A DNA stretch of 64,000 nucleotides from Oxalobacteraceae bacterium. GTDB taxonomy: Bacteria; Pseudomonadota; Gammaproteobacteria; Burkholderiales; Burkholderiaceae_D. Below are positions 19,325 through 29,245 of this stretch, piece by piece. The notes under the pieces were generated by a model. It did no database searches. It was given only the letters and a program-made list of their open reading frames with translations, and was not told the origin of the DNA. The stretch covers positions 1-64,000 of the forward strand of contig CANFLV010000017.1 in NCBI GenBank assembly GCA_947448025.1, written 5' to 3'. The number at the start of each line of letters is the position of its first letter. Position 1 is the stretch's first letter. The position numbers were made by a program, and so were the translations under genes.

Positions 19325-20066
19325 ATTATTCGTCTCAAGGCTCATCGGCGTGGCGTCACTAATGCTGCCACTGGCCGCGCTGGCGCAAGTCGGCGGCTCG
19401 CCCGCCTGGACCAGCACGCCCACAGGCGGCGGCGGGCAAAGTTATTCGCTGTCGCTGCAAACCCTGCTGATGTTGACCTCGCTGTCCTTTTTGCCGGCAG
19501 TGCTGCTGATGATGACGAGCTTCACGCGCATCATCATCGTGCTGTCGCTGCTGCGTCAGGCGCTGGGTACGCAAACCTCGCCGCCGAATCAGGTCATGGT
19601 CGGCCTGTCGCTTTTTCTCACGCTGTTCGTCATGGGGCCGGTGCTCGACAAGATTTATGCCGACGCCTACCTGCCGCTGTCTGAAAACAAGATCACCATG
19701 AAGCAGGCGCTGGATAAAGGCGTGCAGCCACTGAAGGCCTTCATGCTCCGGCAAACGCGCGAAACTGACCTCGCCCTGTACGTCAAATTATCCGGCGCGC
19801 CCAAGCTCAATAATCCCGATGAAGTATCGCTGCGCCTGCTGGTGCCGGCCTTTATCACGAGTGAACTGAAGACCGCTTTCCAGATCGGCTTTGCGATCTT
19901 CATACCCTTCCTGATCATCGACATGGTCGTCGCCAGTGTGCTGATGTCGATGGGGATGATGATGGTCTCACCGGCCATCGTGGCGCTGCCATTTAAGCTG
20001 ATGCTGTTCGTGCTGGTCGACGGCTGGCATTTGCTGATCGCGTCATTAGCGCAGAGTTTTTACTGA
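19311..20066 (+). CDS. fliP: Flagellar type III export gate protein FliP
   Basis: FliP forms the pentameric core of the export gate in the inner membrane. The 251-residue protein has a cleavable-looking signal segment ending LAALAQ near residue 26, then membrane helices with [20 protein letters not shown] and a conserved C-terminal pair with [19 protein letters not shown]. It overlaps fliO by 14 bases and fliQ by one. Confidence 0.98.
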   Translation: MPVNKLFVSRLIGVASLMLPLAALAQVGGSPAWTSTPTGGGGQSYSLSLQTLLMLTSLSFLPAVLLMMTSFTRIIIVLSLLRQALGTQTSPPNQVMVGLSLFLTLFVMGPVLDKIYADAYLPLSENKITMKQALDKGVQPLKAFMLRQTRETDLALYVKLSGAPKLNNPDEVSLRLLVPAFITSELKTAFQIGFAIFIPFLIIDMVVASVLMSMGMMMVSPAIVALPFKLMLFVLVDGWHLLIASLAQSFY

Positions 20067-20335
20067 TGACGCCAGAATCCGTCATGACCATGGGCCAGCA
20101 TGCCATGGAAGTCATGCTGATGGTGGCCGCGCCCATGCTGCTGGTGGCGCTGGTGATTGGTCTGGTCGTGAGTATTTTTCAGGCGGCCACGCAGATCAAT
20201 GAAACTACGCTGTCTTTCATTCCCAAGCTGGTCGGTATTTTTGTCGCGCTGGTCGTGGCCGGACCGTGGATGATCTCGCTGATGCTCGATTACATGCGCC
20301 AGATGTTTACCGGGATTCCCGGCATGATCGGCTAA
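20066..20335 (+). CDS. fliQ: Flagellar type III export gate protein FliQ
   Basis: FliQ packs around the FliP-FliR core. The 89-residue protein has two membrane helices (about 15-40 and 50-75) around the conserved stretch IFQAATQINETTLSFIPK. Its start overlaps the fliP stop as TGATG, so translation is coupled. Confidence 0.97.
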   Translation: MTPESVMTMGQHAMEVMLMVAAPMLLVALVIGLVVSIFQAATQINETTLSFIPKLVGIFVALVVAGPWMISLMLDYMRQMFTGIPGMIG

Positions 20336-20347
20336 GACCGCAGGATT

Positions 20348-21157
20348 ATGCTGACCATTACCAGTGCCGAGCTGAACACGGCGATCGCCATGCTGCTGTG
20401 GCCGCTCACGCGTATCCTGGGTCTCTTGTCGGTCGCGCCCCTGTTCGGCAATGTCAGCGTGCCGGCGCGCGTCAAGCTTGGGCTGGGTATCATGCTGGCG
20501 CTGATCATCGCACCGACCGTGCCCGCCACACCAGCGCTCGATCCAGCCTCGCTGACGGGATTGTTAATCATGGCCCAGCAATTGGTGATCGGCATGGCGA
20601 TGGGTTTCGCCATGCGTGTCGTCTTCGCTGCGGTCGAATTGGCGGGTGAAATTTCGGGCCTGACGATGGGTCTGGGCTTTGCCAGCTTTTTTGATCCGCA
20701 AACCCGCGCGCGTTCATCCGCGGTCAGCCAGTTCCTCGCCTTGCTGTCGCTGATGACTTATCTCGCGAGTAATCTGCATCTGGTCTTGCTGACGACCTTG
20801 ACCGAGAGCTTCACGACCCTGCCGATCACGGCCGCGCCGCTGAACGGGCAGGCACTGCGCGAAATTGCGTTCTGGGGCGGGCGGATTTTCAGCGCCGGCG
20901 TCCAGCTGTCATTGCCGATCGTCGCCGCCTTGCTGATCACGAACCTCGCGCTGGGCATCTTAACGCGCGCCGCACCGCAATTAAACCTGTTCGGCATCGG
21001 CTTCCCGATCACGCTGGGCATCGGCTTCGTGATGCTGACCATCGCCCTGCCCTACATGGCCACGCCGCTGGCGCATCTGTTCCAGGAAGGGATCGTCGAG
21101 ATCAATCGGATGACGAAGGCGACGCTGCCGCTGGCGGCGGTGAGCTCAACGCCCTAA
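20348..21157 (+). CDS. fliR: Flagellar type III export gate protein FliR
   Basis: FliR completes the export gate and contacts FlhB. The 269-residue protein has about six membrane helices and the conserved segments LLSVAPLFGNVSVPARVKLG near residue 24 and GLGFASFFDPQTR in the middle. It ends the fliL-fliR unit. Its 3' end faces the BrnA/BrnT remnant and flgL, which are all on the other strand. Confidence 0.97.
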   Translation: MLTITSAELNTAIAMLLWPLTRILGLLSVAPLFGNVSVPARVKLGLGIMLALIIAPTVPATPALDPASLTGLLIMAQQLVIGMAMGFAMRVVFAAVELAGEISGLTMGLGFASFFDPQTRARSSAVSQFLALLSLMTYLASNLHLVLLTTLTESFTTLPITAAPLNGQALREIAFWGGRIFSAGVQLSLPIVAALLITNLALGILTRAAPQLNLFGIGFPITLGIGFVMLTIALPYMATPLAHLFQEGIVEINRMTKATLPLAAVSSTP

Positions 21158-21168
21158 AGCCAGTCACG

Positions 21169-21378
21169 TCACTCCCATTTCAAATCCAGCTTCCTGCTAT
21201 TCGCTGCGCAATCCCTGAGATAGAGATTGATGAGGCTTTGATAAGGAATGCCCACCTGCTCCGAGATGCGTTTGAAATAGCTGATCGACTCTTCATCGAG
21301 TCGGATCGTGATCTGCTTCTTTAATTGGGAGGCATAGGGGTTCTTTTTCGCGGCAGAGAAATCGTATTCTTTCAGCAT
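21169..21378 (-). CDS. brnA: BrnA-family antitoxin
   Basis: The 69-residue protein has a KKQITIRLDEESISYFKR strand-helix, the start of a ribbon-helix-helix DNA-binding domain, and ends RDCAANSRKLDLKWE, typical of BrnA antitoxins. BrnA neutralises BrnT and represses its own operon. The toxin gene directly upstream has an internal stop, so this antitoxin seems to have outlived its partner. It sits at the convergent junction of the fliR and flgL operons. The gene itself looks intact. Confidence 0.85.
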   Translation of the reverse strand: MLKEYDFSAAKKNPYASQLKKQITIRLDEESISYFKRISEQVGIPYQSLINLYLRDCAANSRKLDLKWE

Positions 21379-21381
21379 AGG

Positions 21382-21675
21382 TCACCTTCCGGCATAACTT
21401 TTGGATTCACGGGGAGTGGCTTTGCGCGCTGAAATGATGCGGATCACATTATCTGCTTCACGATAGCAGTGGCACACCAGAATAATTCGCAAGGCACTAC
21501 TCAGTCCCAACAAGATGAATCGATCTTCCGCATCTGAATGTTCTGGATCATCAATTTATCGAGCCCGCTCATCAAAAAATATTGTCCGGGCTTCATCAAA
21601 TGAAACATCATGCTTTTTCTCATTAGAAAAGGCTTTAACGGGATCCCATTCAAAACGTAAGGTGCTCGTAATTAC
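21382..21675 (-). pseudogene. brnT: BrnT-family toxin, inactivated by an in-frame stop
   Basis: Reading the minus strand gives the BrnT pattern in a single frame: RFEWDPVKAFSNEKKHDVSF, DEARTIFFDE, then a TAA at 21556-21558, then IDDPEHSDAEDRFILLG and VIRIISARKATPRES to a TGA at 21384. The stop replaces a residue inside the usual ARxIDDPEHS stretch, where Leu is common, so one base change (TTA to TAA) would explain it. No ATG or GTG precedes the first conserved strand, so the start is also gone or unusual. BrnT is a RelE-like ribonuclease; here it cannot be made full length. It ends two bases before brnA starts. Confidence 0.85.
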
Positions 21676-21718
21676 ACTGTAGTTTATTCCTTTGGCTTAT
21701 TCAAGCGGTGAAGACGCC

Positions 21719-22930
21719 TTAAATCAGTTTGAACAAGGACAGCGACGACACCGTCATGAACGACTTCTGCGCTGCCTCCAGCGTCGTCTGCTGCTGCGAC
21801 AGATCACTGATGGCCTTGACCATATCGACGTCCTGCAAGGTCGACAGGGATTGCGCAAGCTGGACATCGCGCTCACTTCCGGAACTGTCCAGGCTGTCGA
21901 GCTCCTTCAAGCGTCCGCCCAGCGACGCGCGCAAGGTGAGCACGTTATCGAGCATACCGCCCAGTCCGGCGCCAGCCTGCACGAGGCCATTGGCCAGACG
22001 CGCCTGCCCTGGCACGCTCTTCGTGGACTGGCCCAATACGCCGATCAAATCGCGCAAGGTCGTGAAGATGCTGACATTCTTGCTCGGTGCGACCGTGAAT
22101 TTGTCGCCATCGGCTGGTGCGCCCCTGACATCGAACTGCATGCCGTCGAAATTGATTGTGTCGCCATCCTTGAAGGCATTGCCGCTCGAGAGCGCCGGCA
22201 AGCCTGCCGTGTTGTCGACCACGTCATACGTCATCACGCCCGCGGTATTATGAAAATCAATCTGGTACTGATGTGAAGTCAACGCCGCGCGGTTCGTCAC
22301 CGAACCGGTGCCGACGATGCCGGAACCCTGATTCGTGGCCGCAGCCGCGGTGACGAAGTCGCCATTGCCGCCGCGCGTGCCTTCGAAGACTTCATTGCCG
22401 GCATTGCTGACATTGATCTGTCGGCCGGCACCGACCTGCAAGCTCCGTTGCCCCTGATCGCCGCGATAAACCGCACCTTGTGGCGTGGCGCAAAAAGGTT
22501 CTGCGGTGATGTCAAAACCGGCAAACATGTAGTTACCCGTACCACCGCGGGAATTGGCCAGCCCCAGCATCTGGTCATAGCGGGATTGCAAATCGACGGC
22601 GAGGTAATGACGCTGCGTATCATCGAGCGCACCATTGCCGGCGGTGACGGCCAGCGTCTGCACATCCTGCACGAGTGAGCTGACGCTGGCCAGCGCGCCC
22701 TCCTGTTCGACTAAGGCCTGACGCGCATTCTGGCGATTGACGGCCAGCTGCGCGTTCATTTCCTTACCCTGCGAAAGTTCCAGCGCGCGCGCCGATGCGA
22801 TCGGGTCGTCCGAGGGCGATAGCATGCGCCGGTTCGTTGAGATTTGCTGCTGCGTCTTGACCATGCCAGCCTGCAGCTCGGTGATGCGCGTGACGCCAAT
22901 TTCGTACATCGTGTTCGTGCTGATACGCAT
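21719..22930 (-). CDS. flgL: Flagellar hook-filament junction protein FlgL (HAP3)
   Basis: FlgL forms the second ring of the hook-filament junction. The 403-residue protein starts MRISTNTMYEIGVTRI and has the flagellin-like N-terminal helix with TNRRMLSPSDDPIASARA; the C-terminal helix ends VSSLSLFKLI. It follows flgK by 35 bases and is the last gene of the flg series. Confidence 0.97.
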   Translation of the reverse strand: MRISTNTMYEIGVTRITELQAGMVKTQQQISTNRRMLSPSDDPIASARALELSQGKEMNAQLAVNRQNARQALVEQEGALASVSSLVQDVQTLAVTAGNGALDDTQRHYLAVDLQSRYDQMLGLANSRGGTGNYMFAGFDITAEPFCATPQGAVYRGDQGQRSLQVGAGRQINVSNAGNEVFEGTRGGNGDFVTAAAATNQGSGIVGTGSVTNRAALTSHQYQIDFHNTAGVMTYDVVDNTAGLPALSSGNAFKDGDTINFDGMQFDVRGAPADGDKFTVAPSKNVSIFTTLRDLIGVLGQSTKSVPGQARLANGLVQAGAGLGGMLDNVLTLRASLGGRLKELDSLDSSGSERDVQLAQSLSTLQDVDMVKAISDLSQQQTTLEAAQKSFMTVSSLSLFKLI

Positions 22931-22965
22931 ATTCCCGCCTCTATGGATTCGTGGTCAAGCCGGAC

Positions 22966-24906
22966 TCATCGGCCCAGATCGAGCAAAGTCTGGAACAGGT
23001 CGCCAGCCGTCTGCATGACCTTGCCGGCCGCCTGATAAGCCTGCTGGTAACGCATCAGGTTTGCTGCTTCCTCATCCAGATTCACGCCCGACTCGGACTC
23101 TTGTGCCTGGACTGCCTGCGCATGCAATTTATCGGCGGCGGAACTCGTGACCTCCATTTCACGCGTCTTGTTCCCCACCAGGCTCACCATCTGCGCATAC
23201 GCGCCGAGATAACTCGTAGTCTTGTTATTGAGCGTGTTCTGACTTTGCAGGCTGGCCATCAGCACCGCATTGCGACTGTCGCCGGCGCCGTTACTATTGC
23301 GCCCGACCGTAAAGCTGTCACCGTCGTTGGGCTGGCCAACAATACTCACGGAAACGCCGGCGAAGCTCATCGTCGCGCCCGGTGTGTAAGTCACCGGCGC
23401 GCCGGCGGCGAAGAGCGTATCGACGCCGTTATTGGTCACGGTCACCGGCATATTCGGGAAGCCCGACAAGGTCATGCCGCTACCGCCCGCAGTGAAGCTC
23501 AAAGTGCTTGTCGGCGTCAGACTCGTGCTGACAAAGCCGCTGCTGACCGTGCCGGCACTGATGGCAGCCGCGCCGGAGTTATTGGCGCTGGCGGCGGTCA
23601 CCACGGGCGCCGCCGCTGCGATCGATGCCGTATCAGTGAATGCGACCTTGAAGCTACCGGCGGCGGCAATGCTTGGACGAATCAAATAGGAATCACTCGT
23701 CTGCGGCGTGCCGCTCATGCCAAAGCTGATGCCATCGATCGTTTTCGGAAAAGCGCCAAAGGTCGTGACATTGCCATCGCTCATGCGCGTCACGTTGTAA
23801 TTGCTGCCATCGTACTGCAGCCGGTAATCGCTCTGCTTCATGGCGCTGATATCGACGATGGCCGCGCTCGGTACGCCACTGCCGGTGTTGTCGGTACTGG
23901 CCGTCGCCGTCGGCCCGGTCACCTTGAAAAAGTCACCGCCCATCGCGCCGGTCTGGGTCTGACCCAGCTGATGCTGCGCATTGAAGCTCGTGGCCAATCC
24001 GAGCGCGACCATGCCCAGGGCGTTTTGCGTCGCGTCCAGTGTCCCTGAGCGGAATTCGAACAGGCCGCTCAATCGTCCGCCTGACAATGCGGTTTCCGAC
24101 AGCCGCGTGGTCTCCCCTTTGGCGACGTAGCCGACATCGAGCCGGCTGCTGTCCGTGGTCGATGTCAGCGGTACAAGATTGAAGGTTTTGGTATTGATGA
24201 CCAGCGGCTGGCCATTGCCGATGAAGACATTGTAGGTACCGTTTTGCTCCACCACATTGACCTTGATTTCACCGGCCAGCTGCTGCACGATCAAGTCGCG
24301 CTGGTCCAGCAGGTCGTTGGCGGGTTTGCCATCGCTGCCGCTTTGCGCCTTGTCGATGGAGTCATTGAGCTGGGCGATCTGCTTGGCGTAGGCATTGATC
24401 GAATTGACACTGGCGTTGATTTCACTGTTGACGCCATCATGCAGATCGCTCAGCTGACTATTAAGCGTCTGGAAGCTCGCTGCCAGCGAATTGGCCGACG
24501 ACAGCAGGGACTGGCGCGACGCGGCGCTGTTCGGATCGGCGCTAAGATTTTGCACATCCTTGAAAAAATCTTCGGCTGCTGGCGACACGCCTATGCTCGG
24601 GTCCGAGAGCATGGAATCAATGCGTTTGGCCTGCGAATAATAGCTGTCGAGGCGGCCTTTCGCGGTGACCGCGGAATTGACCTGATCCGACAGGAACTGG
24701 CTATACACGCGCCGCACTGCAGTCACTTCTGTGCCTTTTCCGACGAAGCCGAAGCCACTGTCCTGGCCGGCGACCGCGCCCTGAATCACGATCTGCCGGC
24801 TGTAACCGGGCGTGGAGGCGTTGGCGATATTGTGGCCGGTCGTGACCAGGCCGACCTGTGCTGCGGCCAGCGCACTCTGGCCTACGCTGAGGATGCTCGA
24901 AGACAT
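22966..24906 (-). CDS. flgK: Flagellar hook-filament junction protein FlgK (HAP1)
   Basis: FlgK forms the first junction ring on the hook. The 646-residue protein begins SSSILSVGQSALAAAQVGL with the rod-family motif GHNIANASTPGYSRQ and ends with EEAANLMRYQQAYQAAGKVM, both typical. The middle is Ala/Ser/Thr/Gly-rich. A sigma-28-type promoter lies just before it, so flgKL may be expressed late and apart from the rest of the operon. Confidence 0.98.
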   Translation of the reverse strand: MSSSILSVGQSALAAAQVGLVTTGHNIANASTPGYSRQIVIQGAVAGQDSGFGFVGKGTEVTAVRRVYSQFLSDQVNSAVTAKGRLDSYYSQAKRIDSMLSDPSIGVSPAAEDFFKDVQNLSADPNSAASRQSLLSSANSLAASFQTLNSQLSDLHDGVNSEINASVNSINAYAKQIAQLNDSIDKAQSGSDGKPANDLLDQRDLIVQQLAGEIKVNVVEQNGTYNVFIGNGQPLVINTKTFNLVPLTSTTDSSRLDVGYVAKGETTRLSETALSGGRLSGLFEFRSGTLDATQNALGMVALGLATSFNAQHQLGQTQTGAMGGDFFKVTGPTATASTDNTGSGVPSAAIVDISAMKQSDYRLQYDGSNYNVTRMSDGNVTTFGAFPKTIDGISFGMSGTPQTSDSYLIRPSIAAAGSFKVAFTDTASIAAAAPVVTAASANNSGAAAISAGTVSSGFVSTSLTPTSTLSFTAGGSGMTLSGFPNMPVTVTNNGVDTLFAAGAPVTYTPGATMSFAGVSVSIVGQPNDGDSFTVGRNSNGAGDSRNAVLMASLQSQNTLNNKTTSYLGAYAQMVSLVGNKTREMEVTSSAADKLHAQAVQAQESESGVNLDEEAANLMRYQQAYQAAGKVMQTAGDLFQTLLDLGR

Positions 24907-24935
24907 GAGGTTCTTTCCTTATTGCGATAGCTTGA

Positions 24936-24962
24936 TCAACGACGTGGCGCTGCAAAACTTTA
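24936..24962 (-). promoter_or_regulatory. Sigma-28 (FliA) type promoter of flgKL
   Basis: On the minus strand, a perfect TAAAGTTT (24962-24955) is followed after 11 bases by GTCGTTGA, a five-of-eight match to the -10 element. It lies in the 70-base gap between flgJ and flgK. The perfect -35 carries most of the weight. Confidence 0.6.
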
Positions 24963-24976
24963 ACGAAGCGCCAAGC

Positions 24977-25837
24977 TTAAGCCTCGGTCTGGCGGATGAT
25001 GCGCGTGAGCTTGGTGGCGTAATTCGGGTCGGTGGCGTAGCCAGCGCGCTGCAAGGCCGTCGCAAAGCCGTGGGCGTCGGTACCCTGGGCGAGCACGTTT
25101 TCATAGCGCGGATTCTTGCGCAGCAGGTCGGCATAATCGCGGAAGGCATCGGCATAGGAATCATAGGCACGAAAATTCTCGGTTTGCTTTTGCGCCACGC
25201 CATTCACGAATTCCGTCGTTTGCGCCGCCACAACGCGGCCCTTCCAGCTGCCGGTGGCTTTGATGCCGAACAGATTATGCGAGGTCCTGCCATCTGCGGC
25301 GAGGATTTCGCGCTTGCCCCAGCCAGTCTCCAGCGCTGCCTGGCCGAGCATGAATTTCGCCGGAATGCCGGTGCTGCGGCTGGCTTCCTCGGCAGAGGCT
25401 GCGAGCTTGGCCTGGAATGCCTGCACATGTGCGGGTGCGCGACTGAGTGCATTGCCCACATTGGTCGATGCTGTTGGTGCCGTCGGTGCTGCCGGTGCCG
25501 TAGCGCCTGCCGGATCCGCCGGCGTATCCACACCCTGCTGCTTCGATAATTGCTTGAACAATGCGTCCGCCAGACCAATGCCGCGACTGGCCATGTTCTG
25601 GCTGATCTGCTGGTCCAGCATCGAGGTGTACATGCGGCTTTGCTGGCTATCCATGGCGCCATCCTGCGGGCTGGCTTCGCGCATGCTTTTCATGATCATG
25701 TTCATGAACAGAGCTTCGAATTGTTTAGCGACCGACTTCAGGGCTTCCGGCGAATTCTGTTTGGCCATGCGCTGCAGCGCGGCACTGCCTTTGACATCGA
25801 GCGCGAGCTGGCTACTCATATCAGTCTGACTAATCAT
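24977..25837 (-). CDS. flgJ: Flagellar rod assembly protein and peptidoglycan hydrolase FlgJ
   Basis: FlgJ caps the growing rod and cuts the peptidoglycan so the rod can pass. The 286-residue protein has the two-domain form: an N-terminal rod-cap domain with KQFEALFMNMIMKSMREASP, an Ala/Pro/Thr linker near 115-135, and a C-terminal glucosaminidase domain with PAKFMLGQAALETGWGKRE, where Glu in ALETG is the likely catalytic residue. It is nine bases from flgI. Confidence 0.97.
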   Translation of the reverse strand: MISQTDMSSQLALDVKGSAALQRMAKQNSPEALKSVAKQFEALFMNMIMKSMREASPQDGAMDSQQSRMYTSMLDQQISQNMASRGIGLADALFKQLSKQQGVDTPADPAGATAPAAPTAPTASTNVGNALSRAPAHVQAFQAKLAASAEEASRSTGIPAKFMLGQAALETGWGKREILAADGRTSHNLFGIKATGSWKGRVVAAQTTEFVNGVAQKQTENFRAYDSYADAFRDYADLLRKNPRYENVLAQGTDAHGFATALQRAGYATDPNYATKLTRIIRQTEA

Positions 25838-25846
25838 CCCGCCTCC

Positions 25847-26950
25847 TTAAATGATTTCCAGCTCGGCACGCAGTGAGCCGGCCGCTTTCATCGCCTGCAA
25901 TATCGCCAGCAAATCCTGCGGTGTCGCGCCGATCGCATTGAGCGCCTTGACCACTTCGGCGAGCGAGGTGCCGGCCTTAAGCAAGACCACCTGACCGGGG
26001 TCTTTCTTGATGTCGATTTGCGTCGAAGGCACGACGACGGTGACGCCACCAGAGCGCCCTGCCGGCTGACTGACCTGCAACTCGGTATTAATAACGACCG
26101 ACAAATTGCCATGCGAAACGGCGCAGCTGTCGAGCATCACGGACTGGTTCATCACCACCGAACCAGTGCGCGCGTTGAGGATCACCTTCGCGCTCATTTG
26201 CGCCGGCGTGACATCGAGACTTTGCAAGGTGCCGAGGAAGGCGACGCGCTCGTCGCTGTCGGCCGGCGCGCGCACGCGGATCACGCGTCCGTCGCGCGCA
26301 GCGGCCGTGCCGGAACCAAAACGCAGGTTGATCGCTTCGACTGCGCGACTGGCCGTGACAAAGTCGCTGTCATTGAGTTCAAGGATGATGGAATCGGCCT
26401 GTCCCAGCACGCCGCCGACGGCACGCTCGACAGTGGCGCCACTGGAGATGCGGCCCACGCACAAGTGATTGACCTGCACCGATGCGCCCGGTGCCGCAGC
26501 GCCAACGCCACCCACGAGCAGGCTACCCTGCGCCATGGCATAAATCTGTCCGTCTGCGCCTTTGAGCGGCGTCATCAGCAGTGTGCCGCCGCGTAGGCTT
26601 TTTGCATTGCCCATCGAGGACACGGTGATATCGAGCAGCTGCCCCGGCTGCGCAAATGGCGGCAACGACGCCGTCACCATGACCGCGGCGACATTTTTTA
26701 ATTGCAGGGTCACGCCTTGCGGCAAGCTCACGCCCATTTGCTGCAGCATGGCGACCACGCTTTGCACGGTGAAGGGCGTTTGCGACGTCTGGTCGCCCGA
26801 ACCATCGAGGCCGACCACAAGGCCATTGCCGAGCAATTGATTTTGCCGCACGCCCTGAATGCTCGAGAGATCCTTGAGCCGTTCTGCCTGCGCCGGCAGC
26901 GCGAGCATCATCACCGCCGTCATCAGCCATGCAGCGCAGCGCCGCATCAC
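25847..26950 (-). CDS. flgI: Flagellar P-ring protein FlgI
   Basis: FlgI forms the periplasmic P ring around the rod. The 367-residue precursor has a signal peptide ending ALPAQA near residue 22, then the start RLKDLSSIQGVRQNQLLGNG and repeated beta motifs such as LDITVSSMGNAKSLRGGTL. Length is normal. It overlaps flgH by four bases as ATGA. Confidence 0.98.
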   Translation of the reverse strand: MMRRCAAWLMTAVMMLALPAQAERLKDLSSIQGVRQNQLLGNGLVVGLDGSGDQTSQTPFTVQSVVAMLQQMGVSLPQGVTLQLKNVAAVMVTASLPPFAQPGQLLDITVSSMGNAKSLRGGTLLMTPLKGADGQIYAMAQGSLLVGGVGAAAPGASVQVNHLCVGRISSGATVERAVGGVLGQADSIILELNDSDFVTASRAVEAINLRFGSGTAAARDGRVIRVRAPADSDERVAFLGTLQSLDVTPAQMSAKVILNARTGSVVMNQSVMLDSCAVSHGNLSVVINTELQVSQPAGRSGGVTVVVPSTQIDIKKDPGQVVLLKAGTSLAEVVKALNAIGATPQDLLAILQAMKAAGSLRAELEII

Positions 26951-27621
26951 AGTGGCAAGACGCTAAAAAAGAAGCGCGTCATGGCGCTGAACACGAGCGC
27001 CTTGTCGACCTGCGTATTGGTGCGGTATTCAGCCCGGGCATCGGCCACCTGATGCGAGAAGACCGCATTGCTGGCCGTGATAACTTGCGGTGTCACGACG
27101 CCGGAGAAGCGGATGAACTCCACGCCCTTGTCGAGCGCGACCTGCTTCTCGCCACTGATGACGAGATTCCCGTTCGGCAGGACCTCGATGACGGTCGCGG
27201 TAAGACGGCTGTCAAAGGAATTTTGTGAATCGGCGCTATCCTTGTCTTCCGATTTGCGGCTGGCGTCGGTCTGCACGCCGAGCTTGTCGGTAGTGACGTT
27301 CGCCATACCGAACAGTTTGTCGACCGAAGCTGACACGGCGCCGGTTTTAGTCGACGTGTTCCCACTGGTTTTACCAATCGTGGATTTTTCCGCGATGATG
27401 ATGACGATTGTGTCGCCCACGAGTCGTGCGCGGTAGTCTTCGAACAGCGGCCGGTAACGCGCCGATTGAAAGATGGTGCCGCTGGCCGCTGGTGGCAGTG
27501 CTGCCAATGCCGGTGCCGTCGTTGTCGTCGGCTGGCGCACGATCGAAGCCGGCACGGTATTGCAGCCGGCCAGAAGACTCACGATGCTCACGATATTCAC
27601 GACGATGAAAGCCGGCCGCAT
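26947..27621 (-). CDS. flgH: Flagellar L-ring lipoprotein FlgH
   Basis: FlgH forms the outer-membrane L ring. The 224-residue precursor has a lipobox LLAGC with the acylated cysteine at residue 20. Core motifs include YRPLFEDYRARLVGDTIVI and NGNLVISGEKQVALDKG. The ATG at 27621 is preferred over the GTG three codons upstream because it leaves a normal signal peptide and stays clear of flgG, nine bases away. Confidence 0.97.
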   Translation of the reverse strand: MRPAFIVVNIVSIVSLLAGCNTVPASIVRQPTTTTAPALAALPPAASGTIFQSARYRPLFEDYRARLVGDTIVIIIAEKSTIGKTSGNTSTKTGAVSASVDKLFGMANVTTDKLGVQTDASRKSEDKDSADSQNSFDSRLTATVIEVLPNGNLVISGEKQVALDKGVEFIRFSGVVTPQVITASNAVFSHQVADARAEYRTNTQVDKALVFSAMTRFFFSVLPL

Positions 27622-27630
27622 AAAAATCAC

Positions 27631-28413
27631 TTAGAGCTGCGACAGGCGCTGCAGCATCTGGTCCGAAGTCGTGATTGCCTTGCTGTTGATTTCATAAGCG
27701 CGCTGGGTCTGGATCATGCTGACGAGTTCTTCCACCACATTCACGTTCGAGGTTTCGGTATAGCCCTGCGAGAGCGTGCCGAAGCCATTGCTGCCGGGCG
27801 TACCCTGATTCGGATTGCCAGAAGCGCCGGTCTCGGCATACAGGTTCTCGCCCTTGCTCTCGAGCCCGGCCGGATTGACGAACATGGCCAATTGCAGCTG
27901 GCCGATCTGGGTCGGCTGCACTACGCCCTGTTGCGTAATCGTGACCACGCCATCGCGGCCCACCGCAATGCTTTTGGCGCTGGCCGGAATCGTGATCGCC
28001 GGCTGCACCGCAAAGCCGTTGGCGGTCACCAGCTGGCCCTGGCTATCGACATGGAAGGCGCCATCACGCGTGTAAGACGTGGTCCCGTCGGGCATCAGCA
28101 CCGAGAAAAATCCCGCGCCCTGAATCGCCACATCCTTGTCGTTACCAGTCTGCTGCAAATTCCCCTGCGTGAAAATACGCTCCGTGGCGACTGGCCGTAC
28201 GCCAGTGCCGAGCTGCAGGCCGGTCGGCGCCTGCGTCTGCTGTGAGGTGGCAGCGCCCGGCTGGCGCATGGTCTGGTAGAGCAAATCCTCAAACACGGCG
28301 CGCGAACGCTTGAAGCCGCTGGTGCTGACGTTGGCCAGATTATTGGCGATCACGTCCATCTGGATCTGTTGCGCGTCCAGGCCGGTTTTGGAAATCCAGA
28401 GCGATCGAATCAT
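27631..28413 (-). CDS. flgG: Flagellar distal rod protein FlgG
   Basis: FlgG forms the distal rod. The 260-residue protein begins [20 protein letters not shown] and continues [21 protein letters not shown]; it ends with the family tail [20 protein letters not shown]. Length is exactly typical. A 90-base gap separates it from flgF. Confidence 0.98.
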   Translation of the reverse strand: MIRSLWISKTGLDAQQIQMDVIANNLANVSTSGFKRSRAVFEDLLYQTMRQPGAATSQQTQAPTGLQLGTGVRPVATERIFTQGNLQQTGNDKDVAIQGAGFFSVLMPDGTTSYTRDGAFHVDSQGQLVTANGFAVQPAITIPASAKSIAVGRDGVVTITQQGVVQPTQIGQLQLAMFVNPAGLESKGENLYAETGASGNPNQGTPGSNGFGTLSQGYTETSNVNVVEELVSMIQTQRAYEINSKAITTSDQMLQRLSQL

Positions 28414-28503
28414 GTGCTTCTCCTGTGTGCGACGTTATTTTTCAGCGCGCAGATTCACCAAAATAGTCAGACTCCGTGCCAACTCATTTTGCAACGCGCG
28501 CAC

Positions 28504-29238
28504 TCAACTCAATGCAAAGAGCTGGTCGGCCTTTGCCGCATTGCTCTCGGCATTCTTCATCATGCTCATCTGCAGTTCGAACTGGCGCGCGAGGCCTATC
28601 ATGTTGACCATCGCATCGACGACATTGACATTGCTGCCTTCAAGCGCGGCGCCGAGTACGTGCACGTTCGGATCGGCCTCGGCGGGTGCACCGCCTTTGA
28701 GACGGAACAGACCGTCATCGCCGCGCACGAGATTTTCCGGTGGCGGATTGACAAGCTTGAGACGGCCCAGCGTGACCGATGCGGTCGCGCCGCCTTCACG
28801 CGCCGAGATCGTGCCGTCGGCCGCAAAGGATGGCTGTACTTCCGGCGGAATACTGATGGGGCCGCTGTCACCAATGACGCTTAAACCTGCGCTGGTTTGC
28901 AGCACGCCATTGGCGCTGAGCTTGAGCGCGCCATTACGCGTATAGGCTTCGCTGCCATCGGCGGCCGTAACCGCCAGCCAGCCCGGGCCACTGACAGCGA
29001 CATCGAGATTGCGCCCGGTCTGCTGCAATGCCGCTGGCGTGAAGTCCGCGCCGACGGTCGCGTCAACGACGAAGGCGCGCGTGGGCAAACCATCACCCTG
29101 CACTGCCACCGCGCGAAAGGTGTCGATCTGCGCGCGAAAGCCGGTGGTAGACACGTTGGCGAGATTATTGGCATTGCTCGCCTGCTGCTCGAGGATGTGT
29201 TTGGCGCCGCTCATGGCGGTGTAGACGAGACGGTCCAT
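28504..29238 (-). CDS. flgF: Flagellar proximal rod protein FlgF
   Basis: FlgF is a minor rod protein joining the proximal and distal rod. The 244-residue protein has the rod signature [16 protein letters not shown] near residue 22 and ends with NMIGLARQFELQMSMMKNAE. Length and position between flgE and flgG are normal. Confidence 0.97.
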   Translation of the reverse strand: MDRLVYTAMSGAKHILEQQASNANNLANVSTTGFRAQIDTFRAVAVQGDGLPTRAFVVDATVGADFTPAALQQTGRNLDVAVSGPGWLAVTAADGSEAYTRNGALKLSANGVLQTSAGLSVIGDSGPISIPPEVQPSFAADGTISAREGGATASVTLGRLKLVNPPPENLVRGDDGLFRLKGGAPAEADPNVHVLGAALEGSNVNVVDAMVNMIGLARQFELQMSMMKNAESNAAKADQLFALS

Positions 29239-29245
29239 TCAGCGC

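Noticed and set aside
22951-24048. Open frame of 365 codons antisense to flgK
   Set aside because: High GC coding on the other strand produces such frames; flgK is unmistakable, and no family is recognised in the antisense product.
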